In this document: positions 8,401-15,348 of the stretch, piece after piece
Layout: every line of letters begins with the position of its first letter
Position numbering within the stretch: the stretch's first letter is position 1
DNA from: Cysteiniphilum marinum
GTDB taxonomy: Bacteria > Pseudomonadota > Gammaproteobacteria > Francisellales > Francisellaceae
Direction of reading: 5' to 3'
Assembly: GCF_014857925.1 (NCBI RefSeq)
Contig: NZ_JACYVZ010000011.1
Location: 1 to 64,000 of the forward strand
DNA: 64,000 nucleotides
The notes under the pieces: generated by a model
The model's input: only the letters and a program-made list of their open reading frames with translations
What the model was told of the DNA's origin: nothing
Database searches by the model: none
Made by a program: the position numbers and the translations under genes

Positions 8401-10931
8401 TAGGTTCCACCATGGTTTTTGGCGCTATAATAAACCCCTTGGTTTGCCAAGGTCATATGCTGATAATTACTCGCACTTTGATAAACCTCTTTGACACTAT
8501 TGCCTGCGGTGAAATAAAGTAAATATTTGCCAGATTGAGAGCGTAAATTACTGATATAAAACGCATCATCAATGCCTGTAATTGCACTTAACAATCCATA
8601 TGGCAGAATATTGCTGACTTCAATTGAGCGCGATATTAACTCACCTTTTTCTGATAATTGATACCATGTTAACTGCCCCATCAAATTAACAAGAATATTA
8701 ATCAGCCCATTCTGACTTGATAACGCCATAATATAGCGCGGACTATCAAATAAATGTATCAGTGGCTCTATGTGCGTTTTGCTTGCATCCTGCGCTATAG
8801 TAATATATCGCACCCCACTGTTACTTGATGTGTTAATCGCAAGTAGCGCTTGCTCTTTACCAACTAAAATTAATGATTGAATAGAGCCTGTAAAACTCGC
8901 AACTTTGTTAACACTACTGAAGTCACTGGCAACCTGATAAACATTATTTAACTTAGTCACAGGATTATAACTTGTAACAAGTATTGCCTGCATACTATCA
9001 ACATAAAGTAAGTGTTGCAGAAATTGTGGATAGGTTTGAGAGAGTGTTAATGGCAATAATTGCTCATTACTATACTTAAATAGCGTATTACTTACATCAT
9101 CACTTGCAAAATAAATATCTCCATGCTCATCTGCTATGGCACTATGTATTGATTTGATCTTAGGATCTAACTTAGCAACATCTATCGTCTGACTGTCTTG
9201 CGAGCCTTGTGATAACAACATATGGATTTGACTACCCATATTTGCCAACACACCACGTATAGGGAAAATATAATCTCTGGTGTTAAATAAATTATTTTTG
9301 ATATCTAATGTTGCCGGTTCACTGCCAACTTCTACCTTAAACTGACATACTCCATGACTTGCTAAAGTAACGCTTTGATTTACAAACTCACAAGCATGCC
9401 TTTTTAGCTGACTACTAACGTCAACACCCTTACTCAGTATCTCGGTGCTAACAGGTGTGTCGCTGCCATTGTAAAGCGTGTACAAATAATCAGTATCGTT
9501 TATTTTATGATAAAAGCGCCAAAACTTTTGCCCAATGGGTTTAACATAAACAGGAATCTCGGTATCAGTTTGTAAGTTGCTATCAAGCGCATTAATTTTT
9601 AAATAATAGGGCTCGCTATCTTGCTGCTCTTTTTGCGGTGGTAGGTAGCCATAGTATATCTTACAGGCTTCGTTTGCTTTAAGTGATGTCAGATGCAAGC
9701 AATCCTGTGGCTGAGGAAGATAAGAAAAGCGCTGATCTTTGACAAACTCGCTATCATCAAAATTAACTTGAGAAAATCCCTGCCAAGCAAATGGCGAACC
9801 ATTATATATTGTGAAATAATATGACTTACTATTGCCTGTAAATATTGGCACATCCGTTTGTAGTTTTATTGGCGCCACCATAACTTTACCCGTATATACT
9901 TCAGTTTGCTTATCAAACTGCCCTGTTACACTAATAAAACCCGAACCAAGGCTATCTGTATTAGCAATAAGCCATAGACTATAGCGTTGATTTGCGTGCA
10001 AGATGCCATCAACAACTAAAGGGTTATAGCCATCAATCCTCACACCCTTTGGCAGTATGATATTCACAGCACTTATTTTTAAGTCATGCTTAGGTATGAT
10101 CGTCATTTCATAGCGTTGACTCGGTTGGCTAATATAAACATTATTAAACGAAAATGCCTGACTGTTATAAGTTTTCAGCTGAATATCATCACGCATATTT
10201 GAAGCGCTAATCGTAAACACACCTTGGTTTAATAATGAACTCAAATGATCTGTATTAAGCGAAATATCTACAGTAGCTAATGCGGGGATGACCTGTTGCC
10301 TTGAAACAACTTTACCATTATACGATAAAGCAACATTGTTTAAAGGGATAACATTTGGATTAAATAGTGTCACACTCTGTGTGTCATGACTTAGAAAAAT
10401 ATCGTTATTATGTGCAGACAGAAAATTGAGTACTGCCTCATCTAACAGCGCATTACCTTGTGGCTTAACGGTTGTCGAAAAATGTTTATCAAATACTTGA
10501 TTTGTTGTCGTGCTTACACTGACATCAAAATTAATCACACCTAACTGGCTTGCCGTAACATAAAGAGGGATTGTACACTCATGTGTAAAATGCTTAAAAA
10601 CACCCTGATCATTAAAGCAAGTTTTCGCACCTGCCAAGTCTTTGGCTAAACTCACCTCTTTATTGTTGATAAAAATATTTGTGATTTTAACGTCATGACT
10701 CGCATCCGAATGATTGCCAATAATTAACGAGTTTTCCTTATCATTGAATACTTTAAGAACCACTAAAGCCTTACTATGTTCTTTTATATAATGTGGCAAA
10801 CTAACATTCGTGCCAATGGATACTCTAGTTTCACCAGCTTCACCAACCCCGTCACCTTTTACGCCACACCCAGCAATAAGTAAAAGATATACTACAAAAC
10901 ATAAATATCGCATATAGTTAAAACAAAACAT
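2427..10931 (-). CDS. giant lipoprotein with 16 PKD-like modules
   Basis: A 2,834-aa protein with a lipobox LIAGC (Cys22), so predicted to be lipid-anchored and surface or periplasmic. Residues about 25-560 are beta-rich. About 560-870 looks propeller-like. From about 886, twelve Ig/PKD-like modules of about 95 aa follow, then a CARDB-like region (about 2050-2160), a further domain (about 2160-2315), four more modules (about 2315-2700), and a C-terminal domain. The modules alternate between two types: one with YHW(L/I)(V/I)P..W.(V/I)(I/L)G and one with Y.WSGNGA.YLT. Most contain (F/I)TAPAY or L.APAY and VTDNTG. Such proteins typically serve adhesion or extracellular recognition; no catalytic motif was seen. 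The start could be Met1 or Met7; GGGG stands about 11 bases before Met1. It is divergent from the secreted protein at 11183. Confidence 0.8.
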   Translation of the reverse strand: MFCFNYMRYLCFVVYLLLIAGCGVKGDGVGEAGETRVSIGTNVSLPHYIKEHSKALVVLKVFNDKENSLIIGNHSDASHDVKITNIFINNKEVSLAKDLAGAKTCFNDQGVFKHFTHECTIPLYVTASQLGVINFDVSVSTTTNQVFDKHFSTTVKPQGNALLDEAVLNFLSAHNNDIFLSHDTQSVTLFNPNVIPLNNVALSYNGKVVSRQQVIPALATVDISLNTDHLSSLLNQGVFTISASNMRDDIQLKTYNSQAFSFNNVYISQPSQRYEMTIIPKHDLKISAVNIILPKGVRIDGYNPLVVDGILHANQRYSLWLIANTDSLGSGFISVTGQFDKQTEVYTGKVMVAPIKLQTDVPIFTGNSKSYYFTIYNGSPFAWQGFSQVNFDDSEFVKDQRFSYLPQPQDCLHLTSLKANEACKIYYGYLPPQKEQQDSEPYYLKINALDSNLQTDTEIPVYVKPIGQKFWRFYHKINDTDYLYTLYNGSDTPVSTEILSKGVDVSSQLKRHACEFVNQSVTLASHGVCQFKVEVGSEPATLDIKNNLFNTRDYIFPIRGVLANMGSQIHMLLSQGSQDSQTIDVAKLDPKIKSIHSAIADEHGDIYFASDDVSNTLFKYSNEQLLPLTLSQTYPQFLQHLLYVDSMQAILVTSYNPVTKLNNVYQVASDFSSVNKVASFTGSIQSLILVGKEQALLAINTSSNSGVRYITIAQDASKTHIEPLIHLFDSPRYIMALSSQNGLINILVNLMGQLTWYQLSEKGELISRSIEVSNILPYGLLSAITGIDDAFYISNLRSQSGKYLLYFTAGNSVKEVYQSASNYQHMTLANQGVYYSAKNHGGTYDVSQLSPAQEEKTKSNKVLISLSNNPAFMQSVKKSVISTQDYAVYLPQKITLQEGQNHSLTPVIFPEDKSLHYQWDFAKEVHNVDSAQKTVQITAPAYHKDHNTYDFKLVVADSKGNKQTVFSSLEVLADSKKKATANAGLAQSVEEGKTHQVLASAIAGEGRSISSYHWHGNGASYLSDPNVLQPIFTAPAYKGAFQDKYELTLSVTDNAGIVSEPSSVIYTVTPDAILEPSVEIVADTQVTEGQKITLEAKATAKGQRSIPEDNYHWLVPEGWEVIGNRNHKQLTVKVPKYTTTGIKGSFKVSVIDSVGAKSAQADHSIEIMADEGLKPKVSLGSDRTVIEGQSITINTVAQAGNGRSISKYQFSGSAVAHLKGQDQERVFTAPSFSGGEDKYQLQVIAIDNTGIQSEPASIHIIVTSDSNKDPIINSISDNKDGKVIEGDNITLIAHAQAGNGRSIPTNAYHWLIKNKAWKIDEASDKSELHLQAPAYSGSSEDELEVSLFVTDNTKQSSATVSHTIIVMPDSKLKPEIIMVNPLRKVTEGDKVNVDNITVQAKGQRQITSYKWVASGGIQLNASNTLSPSFTAPAYQLNGNEYQLELTVTDSTGQISTKILKYIVEANSALKPTVTIQGNKEVTENQEITLSADAQAKGGRNIPESNYHWIIPKDWEILGDKEGKHISLKAPAYSGLGQEGKLALTVIDSSGISSDQTILTISVNPDDTLKPTANAGGNQTIEEGQSYQVLGSGKAKGNRYIKSYTWSGNGAKYLTSGKDTATPTFTAPAYRGGADSYRLSLVVTDNTGVNSAVSTVTYTIQANSSLKPTVTIQGATEVTESQQVTLNANAQAKGGRNIPENKYHWLVPKGWEVVGNKTAKYITLRAPAYSGLGQEGEIALTVIDNTGVSSDQTTLSISVDPDDALKPTANAGSNQIIEEGQSRQVSGSGSPKGGRYIKSYTWSGNGAQYLTSGKDTATPVFTAPAYNGISDSYNLSLVVTDNTGVKSIANTVKYTIQANSNLKPTVTIQGDKQLIENQEITLNANAQAKGGRNIPEDNYHWLIPKGWAFIGDQHAKHITLKAPAYSGSGQQGEIGLTVIDSTGVSSDHAILTISVDADDALAPTVVLGGNHRVIEGEKININAIVNAGVGRNIEDYQWSGTAMAHTTGGDTHKEFTAPMFNQGGKNSYVLKLTVTDNTGVQTEQSIIINVLENMQLQIVATKPLPENIMINQPYKVQFRVINQGNRIAKGLGNIIFSDGLQQSSSTCSQDLGIGDSCEINAIFETATKGAYTPTIKVMYANKAQMMASVGSTVATEVETLHWDFAKEGDRRFSGATLGYKDKFINTNAQLLAYVNVADLQATANTEISGVPSKLTDKETIGNPDHTAFSAELKNAQGKVVNFNFMGYRSLIDGYRWFPLNRLTDQMLDKNQMIFQLVKTAAYDQAHAGRYTGQVLMSVKGPDFGYQLIYDVALTVIIYQAPSITMPDNGNIIEQTNKALSATVQGDTSAPDQTLSYHWQASDAHIVINNANQLNASFDVPAYHANGNNQYTFTLTVTNAYGKSSTGQVTYQVTSNDGFLPTVNINGVSDIVESHELTLNADAQAKGGRSISHYTWHIPAPWQIISDANQAQVTIKAPQYKSAGQSANISIEVTDSEGFKANAQHSVAIKPDPVLAPSVTLGADQEILEGQEMRLNAQATAGKGRSIPSNNYYWSASCGNCLSAGNVYNPVFTVPDYNLNNNRYSIQVYVVDDSGQSSSTAVVKYSVKPDPQLNPSVKIIGHQATVIGSELTLEAQGSAKGRRQLVVQPYLWTIPSNWKLISGSKTSAKIVLQAPSVVSNNNVSVQVMDNLGFSSSASQEIASVDEPKLGTSMKTFSDGKFNLHTRLLFYFSNWYIETYGVKFTNYRGTIDDFQNIPISQAQQGELPWVEGDRKIQYNKYYGGGARNDLYHELQTSAANIFNWNSTPFNYHLTFKLKNKKYPELVITRRFDYSVSR
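4776..6539 (-). repeat. 588-bp tandem repeat inside the giant lipoprotein gene (three copies)
   Basis: The marker encoding ANSxLKPTVTIQG recurs with its first codon at about 6539, 5951 and 5363, exactly 588 bases (196 codons) apart. Each unit carries one HWL(I/V)P-type module and one SGNGA-type module. Units one and two are very similar along their length; the second half of unit three is more diverged. Neighbouring modules outside this block share the architecture but not the close identity. This points to recent tandem duplication of a two-module unit in a long-lived repeat protein. Confidence 0.85.
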
Positions 10932-11182
10932 GTCAAAGACTACCCCATCGCATCTGTTTTTTAATCAAATAATTTCTTCAAACAGATTATATCGGGCTAA
11001 ATATTTGATCATACCTAGGGTTTTTACTAATGCTGCTATGATGGATATTTCAATCAAAAGATATATAGAGTTAGTCACTTTTAGTCATTTGTAATCAAAG
11101 TAAGCTTTGGTTAAATTAGCACCAAGCAGCAAAGCATACTGCTTAATCAAATCGTAACTTTAAAATATTGAGGAGTTAATTC
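10932..11182. promoter_or_regulatory. divergent promoter region between giant lipoprotein and secreted protein genes
   Basis: A 251-base AT-rich spacer separates the two outward-facing start codons. The plus-strand gene has an excellent ribosome binding site (TTGAGGAGTTAATTC). No inverted repeat or clear -35/-10 pair stood out. The arrangement allows shared control of the two exported products, which is inference. Confidence 0.35.
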
Positions 11183-11659
11183 ATGAAAAAAATAACCACT
11201 GCCATCACACTTCTAGCTTCACTTGGATTAATTGGCTTTGCAAATGCAAACCAAGTTTCACCATATGCCTATGCATATAGTGTATATGGAGACAATTTAG
11301 TTGCAGGTGCTACGCTAACAAATGTAACAGCTGACACACCAAATACTGCTTTTAGCCTTCCTCAAGGTGGTTTGCCTGCCGCACTATCAAAAGATAATAA
11401 GAATGCAGGATTAGTGACATTCTATTCAACAGACAAAAATCAAAAAGATATTAAAATTAGCCTTACCTATAGCGTAGATGCGGGGGTAAGCCCTCAAACA
11501 TGTGTAGTTACTGTTGAGTCAACGAATATTTTTGATAAAGGACAACCATTAAATGCTCAATTAACAACGCCAATCTGTGGTGTCTTATTCCACCCTAAGT
11601 ACGGCACAAATACAAAAGATGGTGATCAGGTCGTAACAACTAACTGGAAAGTTGAGTAA
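11183..11659 (+). CDS. small secreted protein of unknown function
   Basis: A 158-aa product with a clear Sec signal peptide (MKKITTAITLLASLG..., cleavage expected after ANA near residue 23). A mature domain of about 135 aa is rich in Thr, Val and Asn. Two cysteines (in PQTCVV and TPICGV) could form a disulfide and suggest a folded beta-type periplasmic or extracellular domain. GAGGAG precedes the ATG at good distance. The stop is one base from the 3' end of convergent nadC. No family is recognised. Divergent orientation with the giant lipoprotein hints at a functional link but does not prove one. Confidence 0.75.
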   Translation: MKKITTAITLLASLGLIGFANANQVSPYAYAYSVYGDNLVAGATLTNVTADTPNTAFSLPQGGLPAALSKDNKNAGLVTFYSTDKNQKDIKISLTYSVDAGVSPQTCVVTVESTNIFDKGQPLNAQLTTPICGVLFHPKYGTNTKDGDQVVTTNWKVE

Positions 11660-11660
11660 T

Positions 11661-12527
11661 CTATAAAAATCGCATCGACAAATCGATCGCTTGAATGTTT
11701 TTAGTCAATGCACCAATCGAGATAAAATTAACGCCGGTTTGTGCAACCGCATAAATACTATCAAGTGACATATTACCAGAGGCCTCAAGTTGCGCTTTAC
11801 CCTTAGCGACACTGACGGCCTTTTGCATATCTCTCAATGAGAAATTATCAAGCATAATCACATCAGCATGTGCTTTAAGTGCTTCATTGAGCTCATCAAA
11901 GTTCTCAACCTCAACTTCAACCATTTTCTGTGGCGCGATTTCTCGCGCTTTTTCAATCGCCTTGGTAATGGAGTGATCACAAGCGGCAATATGGTTTTCT
12001 TTAATTAAAAAGGCATCAAATAAACCAATGCGGTGATTCATCCCACCACCACAGGTGACGGCATATTTTTGCGCCAAGCGAAACCCTGGAATCGTTTTGC
12101 GTGTATCAAGTATTGCGCACTCAGTGCCTTTAATCGCTTTGACATATTCACGCGTTTTTGTGGCAACTGCTGAGAGCATCTGCAAGAAATTAAGCGCATT
12201 GCGCTCAGCAGATAAGATACTGCGTGCTAAACCCTCCACTTCAAAAAGTGTTTTATTAGCAAGAACTTCATCACCATCATGATGATACCAATGGATTTTC
12301 AAATTAGGGTCAACCTGTCTGAAGACTTCATTAACCCAATCATAACCGCACATCACCATCGGTTCACGTGTGATTACGCGTGCACGAGCCTGTTCATCTT
12401 CATTGATCAATAATGCATTAATATCACCTTGATCAATATCCTCAGCCAATGCTTGCGTTACCATGGTTGTCACAAGCGCTTTTGGGACTTCGGTAATTTG
12501 TTCAGTTTGTAAGTGTGTATGACTCAT
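11661..12527 (-). CDS. nadC: nicotinate-nucleotide diphosphorylase (carboxylating)
   Basis: This 288-aa protein is quinolinate phosphoribosyltransferase, converting quinolinate and PRPP to nicotinate mononucleotide in cytosolic de novo NAD synthesis. Family motifs are present: [10 protein letters not shown] (about 141-150), K154, the [10 protein letters not shown] segment (about 160-169) and LIKENH (about 174-179). It also has ALN.L..(L/M)SA.AT (about 111-123). Length is normal. Its ATG overlaps the TGA of nadA (ATGA), so the two are translationally coupled in a nadA-nadC operon. Confidence 0.96.
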   Translation of the reverse strand: MSHTHLQTEQITEVPKALVTTMVTQALAEDIDQGDINALLINEDEQARARVITREPMVMCGYDWVNEVFRQVDPNLKIHWYHHDGDEVLANKTLFEVEGLARSILSAERNALNFLQMLSAVATKTREYVKAIKGTECAILDTRKTIPGFRLAQKYAVTCGGGMNHRIGLFDAFLIKENHIAACDHSITKAIEKAREIAPQKMVEVEVENFDELNEALKAHADVIMLDNFSLRDMQKAVSVAKGKAQLEASGNMSLDSIYAVAQTGVNFISIGALTKNIQAIDLSMRFL

Positions 12528-13561
12528 TTATTATTAAACTCCACCATTCGCGTTAATGGCACCATTGCACGCTCACGCACATCATCTGGCACGATAATTT
12601 CATTGTCCTCATTCTCTAAAACTTCAGCAAGATTCTTTAAGGTATTCATCCCCATCCAAGGACAATGCGCACAGGATTTACATGTTGCACTATTTCCCAT
12701 AGTTGGCGCTTCAATAAACACCTTATGTGGCGAGGCTTGCTTCATCTTATAGAAAATACCGGCTTCCGTTGCTACGATAAAAATAGGATTTGGTAAGTTT
12801 TTTGATGCTTCCAATAATTGTGAAGTGGAACCCACCGCATCAGCCAGTGCAACAATCTCTTGAGGTGATTCTGGATGCACTAATACAGCAGCTTCTGGAT
12901 ATTGTGTCTTTAAATCAAGGAGTGCACGCGCCTTAAACTCTTCATGTACAATACACGCACCATTGTAATGCACCATATCAGCGCCAGTTTGTTTCTCAAT
13001 CCAACGTCCTAAATACTTATCTGGTGCCCATAGAATCTTTTGACCCTGTTCATCCAAATACTCACAAATTTGCAAAGCATTAGATGAGGTAACCGTCCAA
13101 TCAGCTAGGGCCTTAATACGCGCTGAAGTATTGACATAAACAACAACTGTTCGATCAGGATGCTTAGCAATAAATGCTTTAAACTCTTCTTCCTGGCAAC
13201 TTACATCAAGGGAGCACTCAGCCTCTAATGTCGGCATAATGACTTTTTTATGAGGTGACAAAATCTTGGCACTCTCGCCCATAAAGCGTACACCTGCAAC
13301 GACAAGTGTATCTGCCGGATGGTCCTTTCCAAAGCGCGCCATAGCTAATGAATCGCCTAGCATACCACCGGTTTCTTCAGCCAATGCTTGAATATCTGCA
13401 TCAACATAGTAGTGCGCAATTAAACAGGCATTTTTTTCTTTTAACAATCGTTTTATTTTCTCACGATAAAAGGTTTTTTCTTGTTCATCCGTTACCTGTA
13501 AGCTTTCAGCTTTTGGCCAAGCTTGAGCAACACGCGATTGAAATTCGACATCACTGATCAT
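12524..13561 (-). CDS. nadA: quinolinate synthase
   Basis: A 345-aa enzyme that condenses iminoaspartate with dihydroxyacetone phosphate to quinolinate using a 4Fe-4S cluster. Cluster-ligand cysteines are recognisable at C116 (EAECSLD), C203 (NGACIVH) and C297 in the C-terminal [10 protein letters not shown] motif. The LIAHYY and [14 protein letters not shown] motifs are also present. It is first in an operon with nadC, overlapping by four bases. No nadB is in this window, so iminoaspartate must come from a gene elsewhere. Confidence 0.96.
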   Translation of the reverse strand: MISDVEFQSRVAQAWPKAESLQVTDEQEKTFYREKIKRLLKEKNACLIAHYYVDADIQALAEETGGMLGDSLAMARFGKDHPADTLVVAGVRFMGESAKILSPHKKVIMPTLEAECSLDVSCQEEEFKAFIAKHPDRTVVVYVNTSARIKALADWTVTSSNALQICEYLDEQGQKILWAPDKYLGRWIEKQTGADMVHYNGACIVHEEFKARALLDLKTQYPEAAVLVHPESPQEIVALADAVGSTSQLLEASKNLPNPIFIVATEAGIFYKMKQASPHKVFIEAPTMGNSATCKSCAHCPWMGMNTLKNLAEVLENEDNEIIVPDDVRERAMVPLTRMVEFNNK

Positions 13562-13874
13562 ATTAAGATGACTTTAATATACTAATAAAAGGTTTTCGGA
13601 GTGTACCACAGACCATCAAAAATAAGAAAAAATAGCAGCACTTTTATTATTTTTTACGCTTTCTTACCACCTTAAAATATTTAACAACGCTATTTATATA
13701 GATGACACATACAATTTTAGATAAAAGCATTTGGTAAAGAATACTTAACTGATATATGATACTTAACAACTTTTAGTGACAATAAACCAACCAATTAACA
13801 ATGATAATGCGCTTTAGCTTGTAATGCTAGTGTATCATTTTGTGGTTTAAAAAATTAAGGACAATCTATATAGT
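13562..13874. promoter_or_regulatory. shared upstream region of nadA and nadK with a direct repeat
   Basis: This 313-base AT-rich spacer lies between the divergent NAD genes. ATACTTAAC occurs twice, at 13741-13749 and 13759-13767, in direct orientation with an 18-base period. I could not match it to a known NAD regulator site (NrtR, NadR or NadQ). Co-regulation of the NAD genes on both sides is an inference from position. Confidence 0.35.
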
Positions 13875-14762
13875 ATGGGTTTTATTTTTAAAAAAATTGC
13901 CATTATTGGCACACACGATAACCCAGCGGTTTCTGAGACCGTTGAATATCTAGCACATACATTGATTGAACACTCAGCACGTATTTATCTTGAAGCTGAA
14001 ACGGCGGAGAGTTTAGATCATCGTTTTGGTGAAGGTTATGACTTAAAAGCAATTGCTAAGCACTGCGATGTTGCTGTGGTTGTTGGCGGAGATGGTAATT
14101 TCTTAAATGCGGCAAGAAGCTTATCTTTGCTAAGTAGCATACCTATTGTCGGGGTTAACCGTGGCAAATTGGGATTTTTAACCGACATTAACCCCGATGA
14201 ACTAAATACACGTTTGTTTGATGTGCTTGAGGGGAATTACCAACAAGAACAACGCTTTATGTTGCAAGCTTCTATTAAAAGTGACATCTGCCCACCTGAA
14301 AAAACCGTGGCATTAAATGATATTGTCATTGCAGCAGGTCAACATAGTCGTTTATTTCAGATGCATGTCCACATCGATGGTCGCTATGCTTTTGATCAAC
14401 GTGCTGATGGTATGATTATTGCAACCCCTACCGGTTCAACCGCGCATGCACTATCCGCAGGCGGCCCTATTATGCATCCTGGACTTGACGCCATCGTTAT
14501 GGTGCCGATGTTCTCACACTCTTTAAATAGCCGCCCGATTGTTTTAAATGCTAATTGTGATATTCAAATTACTGTTGGCGAGTATAATAACCCAGAACCA
14601 AGCTTAAGTTTTGATGGTCATATGAAATTACAACTTTCGCCAGGGGACACCATTAAGCTTAGTCGCTGCCCAAAATCAGTAACGATCTTACATCCGCTGG
14701 ATTATGACTATTTTCACTCATTACGTTCAAAGCTTCATTGGGGCAAAATGCTCTTTCCTTAA
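13875..14762 (+). CDS. nadK: NAD kinase
   Basis: A 295-aa cytosolic enzyme that phosphorylates NAD to NADP. It carries the ATP/polyphosphate-binding VVVGGDGNFLNA motif (GGDGN at 71-75) and GVNRGKLGFLTDI. The second signature, TPTGSTAHALSAGGPI, and the SFDGH segment are also present. The ribosome binding site is weak: AAGGA is about 14 bases from the ATG. It lies opposite the nadA-nadC operon, so NAD synthesis and phosphorylation genes are clustered. Confidence 0.95.
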   Translation: MGFIFKKIAIIGTHDNPAVSETVEYLAHTLIEHSARIYLEAETAESLDHRFGEGYDLKAIAKHCDVAVVVGGDGNFLNAARSLSLLSSIPIVGVNRGKLGFLTDINPDELNTRLFDVLEGNYQQEQRFMLQASIKSDICPPEKTVALNDIVIAAGQHSRLFQMHVHIDGRYAFDQRADGMIIATPTGSTAHALSAGGPIMHPGLDAIVMVPMFSHSLNSRPIVLNANCDIQITVGEYNNPEPSLSFDGHMKLQLSPGDTIKLSRCPKSVTILHPLDYDYFHSLRSKLHWGKMLFP

Positions 14763-14882
14763 ATTCTAATCAATGCCTTTGTTTGCCAGTAAAACTATTG
14801 TATTTGGGCTTTGATCGGGCATAATAACGGCTTAAATTTGACAAGAAATGATAATGAAAACAGTAAAATAATAGGATTAAAC

Positions 14883-15341
14883 ATGGAAAACACACAAAAC
14901 AACCAACCTAACTTCGTTATTCAAAAAATTTATACCAAAGACATTTCATTTGAAGCACCAAGTACACCTGATGTTTTCAAAGCACAATGGCAACCTGAAG
15001 CTAATGTTAACGTCGATACAACATCATCAAAGCTTGATAATGATGTATACGAAGTTGAATTAAGCTTAACTGTTACCGTTAAAAATAGTGACAACAATGC
15101 TTATTTAATCGAAGTTTCACAAGCAGGTATTTTCACTTTACAAAATATGCCAGAAGATCAAATTGCCCCAATGCTAGGTGCTTTCTGCCCAACCACACTA
15201 TTCCCATATGCCAAAGAAACCATTGATAGCCTAATTAATCGCGGTGGATTCCCTCAGATTAATCTCGCACCTATTAACTTTGACGCACTTTATATGCAAC
15301 GACTTGCGCAACAGCAATCAGGTGAGCAAACACAACACTAA
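14883..15341 (+). CDS. secB: protein-export chaperone SecB
   Basis: A 152-aa SecB (E. coli 155 aa), a tetrameric cytosolic chaperone that delivers unfolded precursors to SecA. Recognisable segments are FVIQKIYTKDISFEAP, the VTVKN..AYLIEVSQAG strand and FCPTTLFPYAKETI near the C-terminus. The start at 14883 is chosen because TAGGATTAAAC precedes this ATG; upstream extension to 14811 would need a TTG. It is 120 bases from nadK. Its stop almost abuts the convergent 788-aa gene. Confidence 0.95.
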   Translation: MENTQNNQPNFVIQKIYTKDISFEAPSTPDVFKAQWQPEANVNVDTTSSKLDNDVYEVELSLTVTVKNSDNNAYLIEVSQAGIFTLQNMPEDQIAPMLGAFCPTTLFPYAKETIDSLINRGGFPQINLAPINFDALYMQRLAQQQSGEQTQH

Positions 15342-15348
15342 TCCAAAT

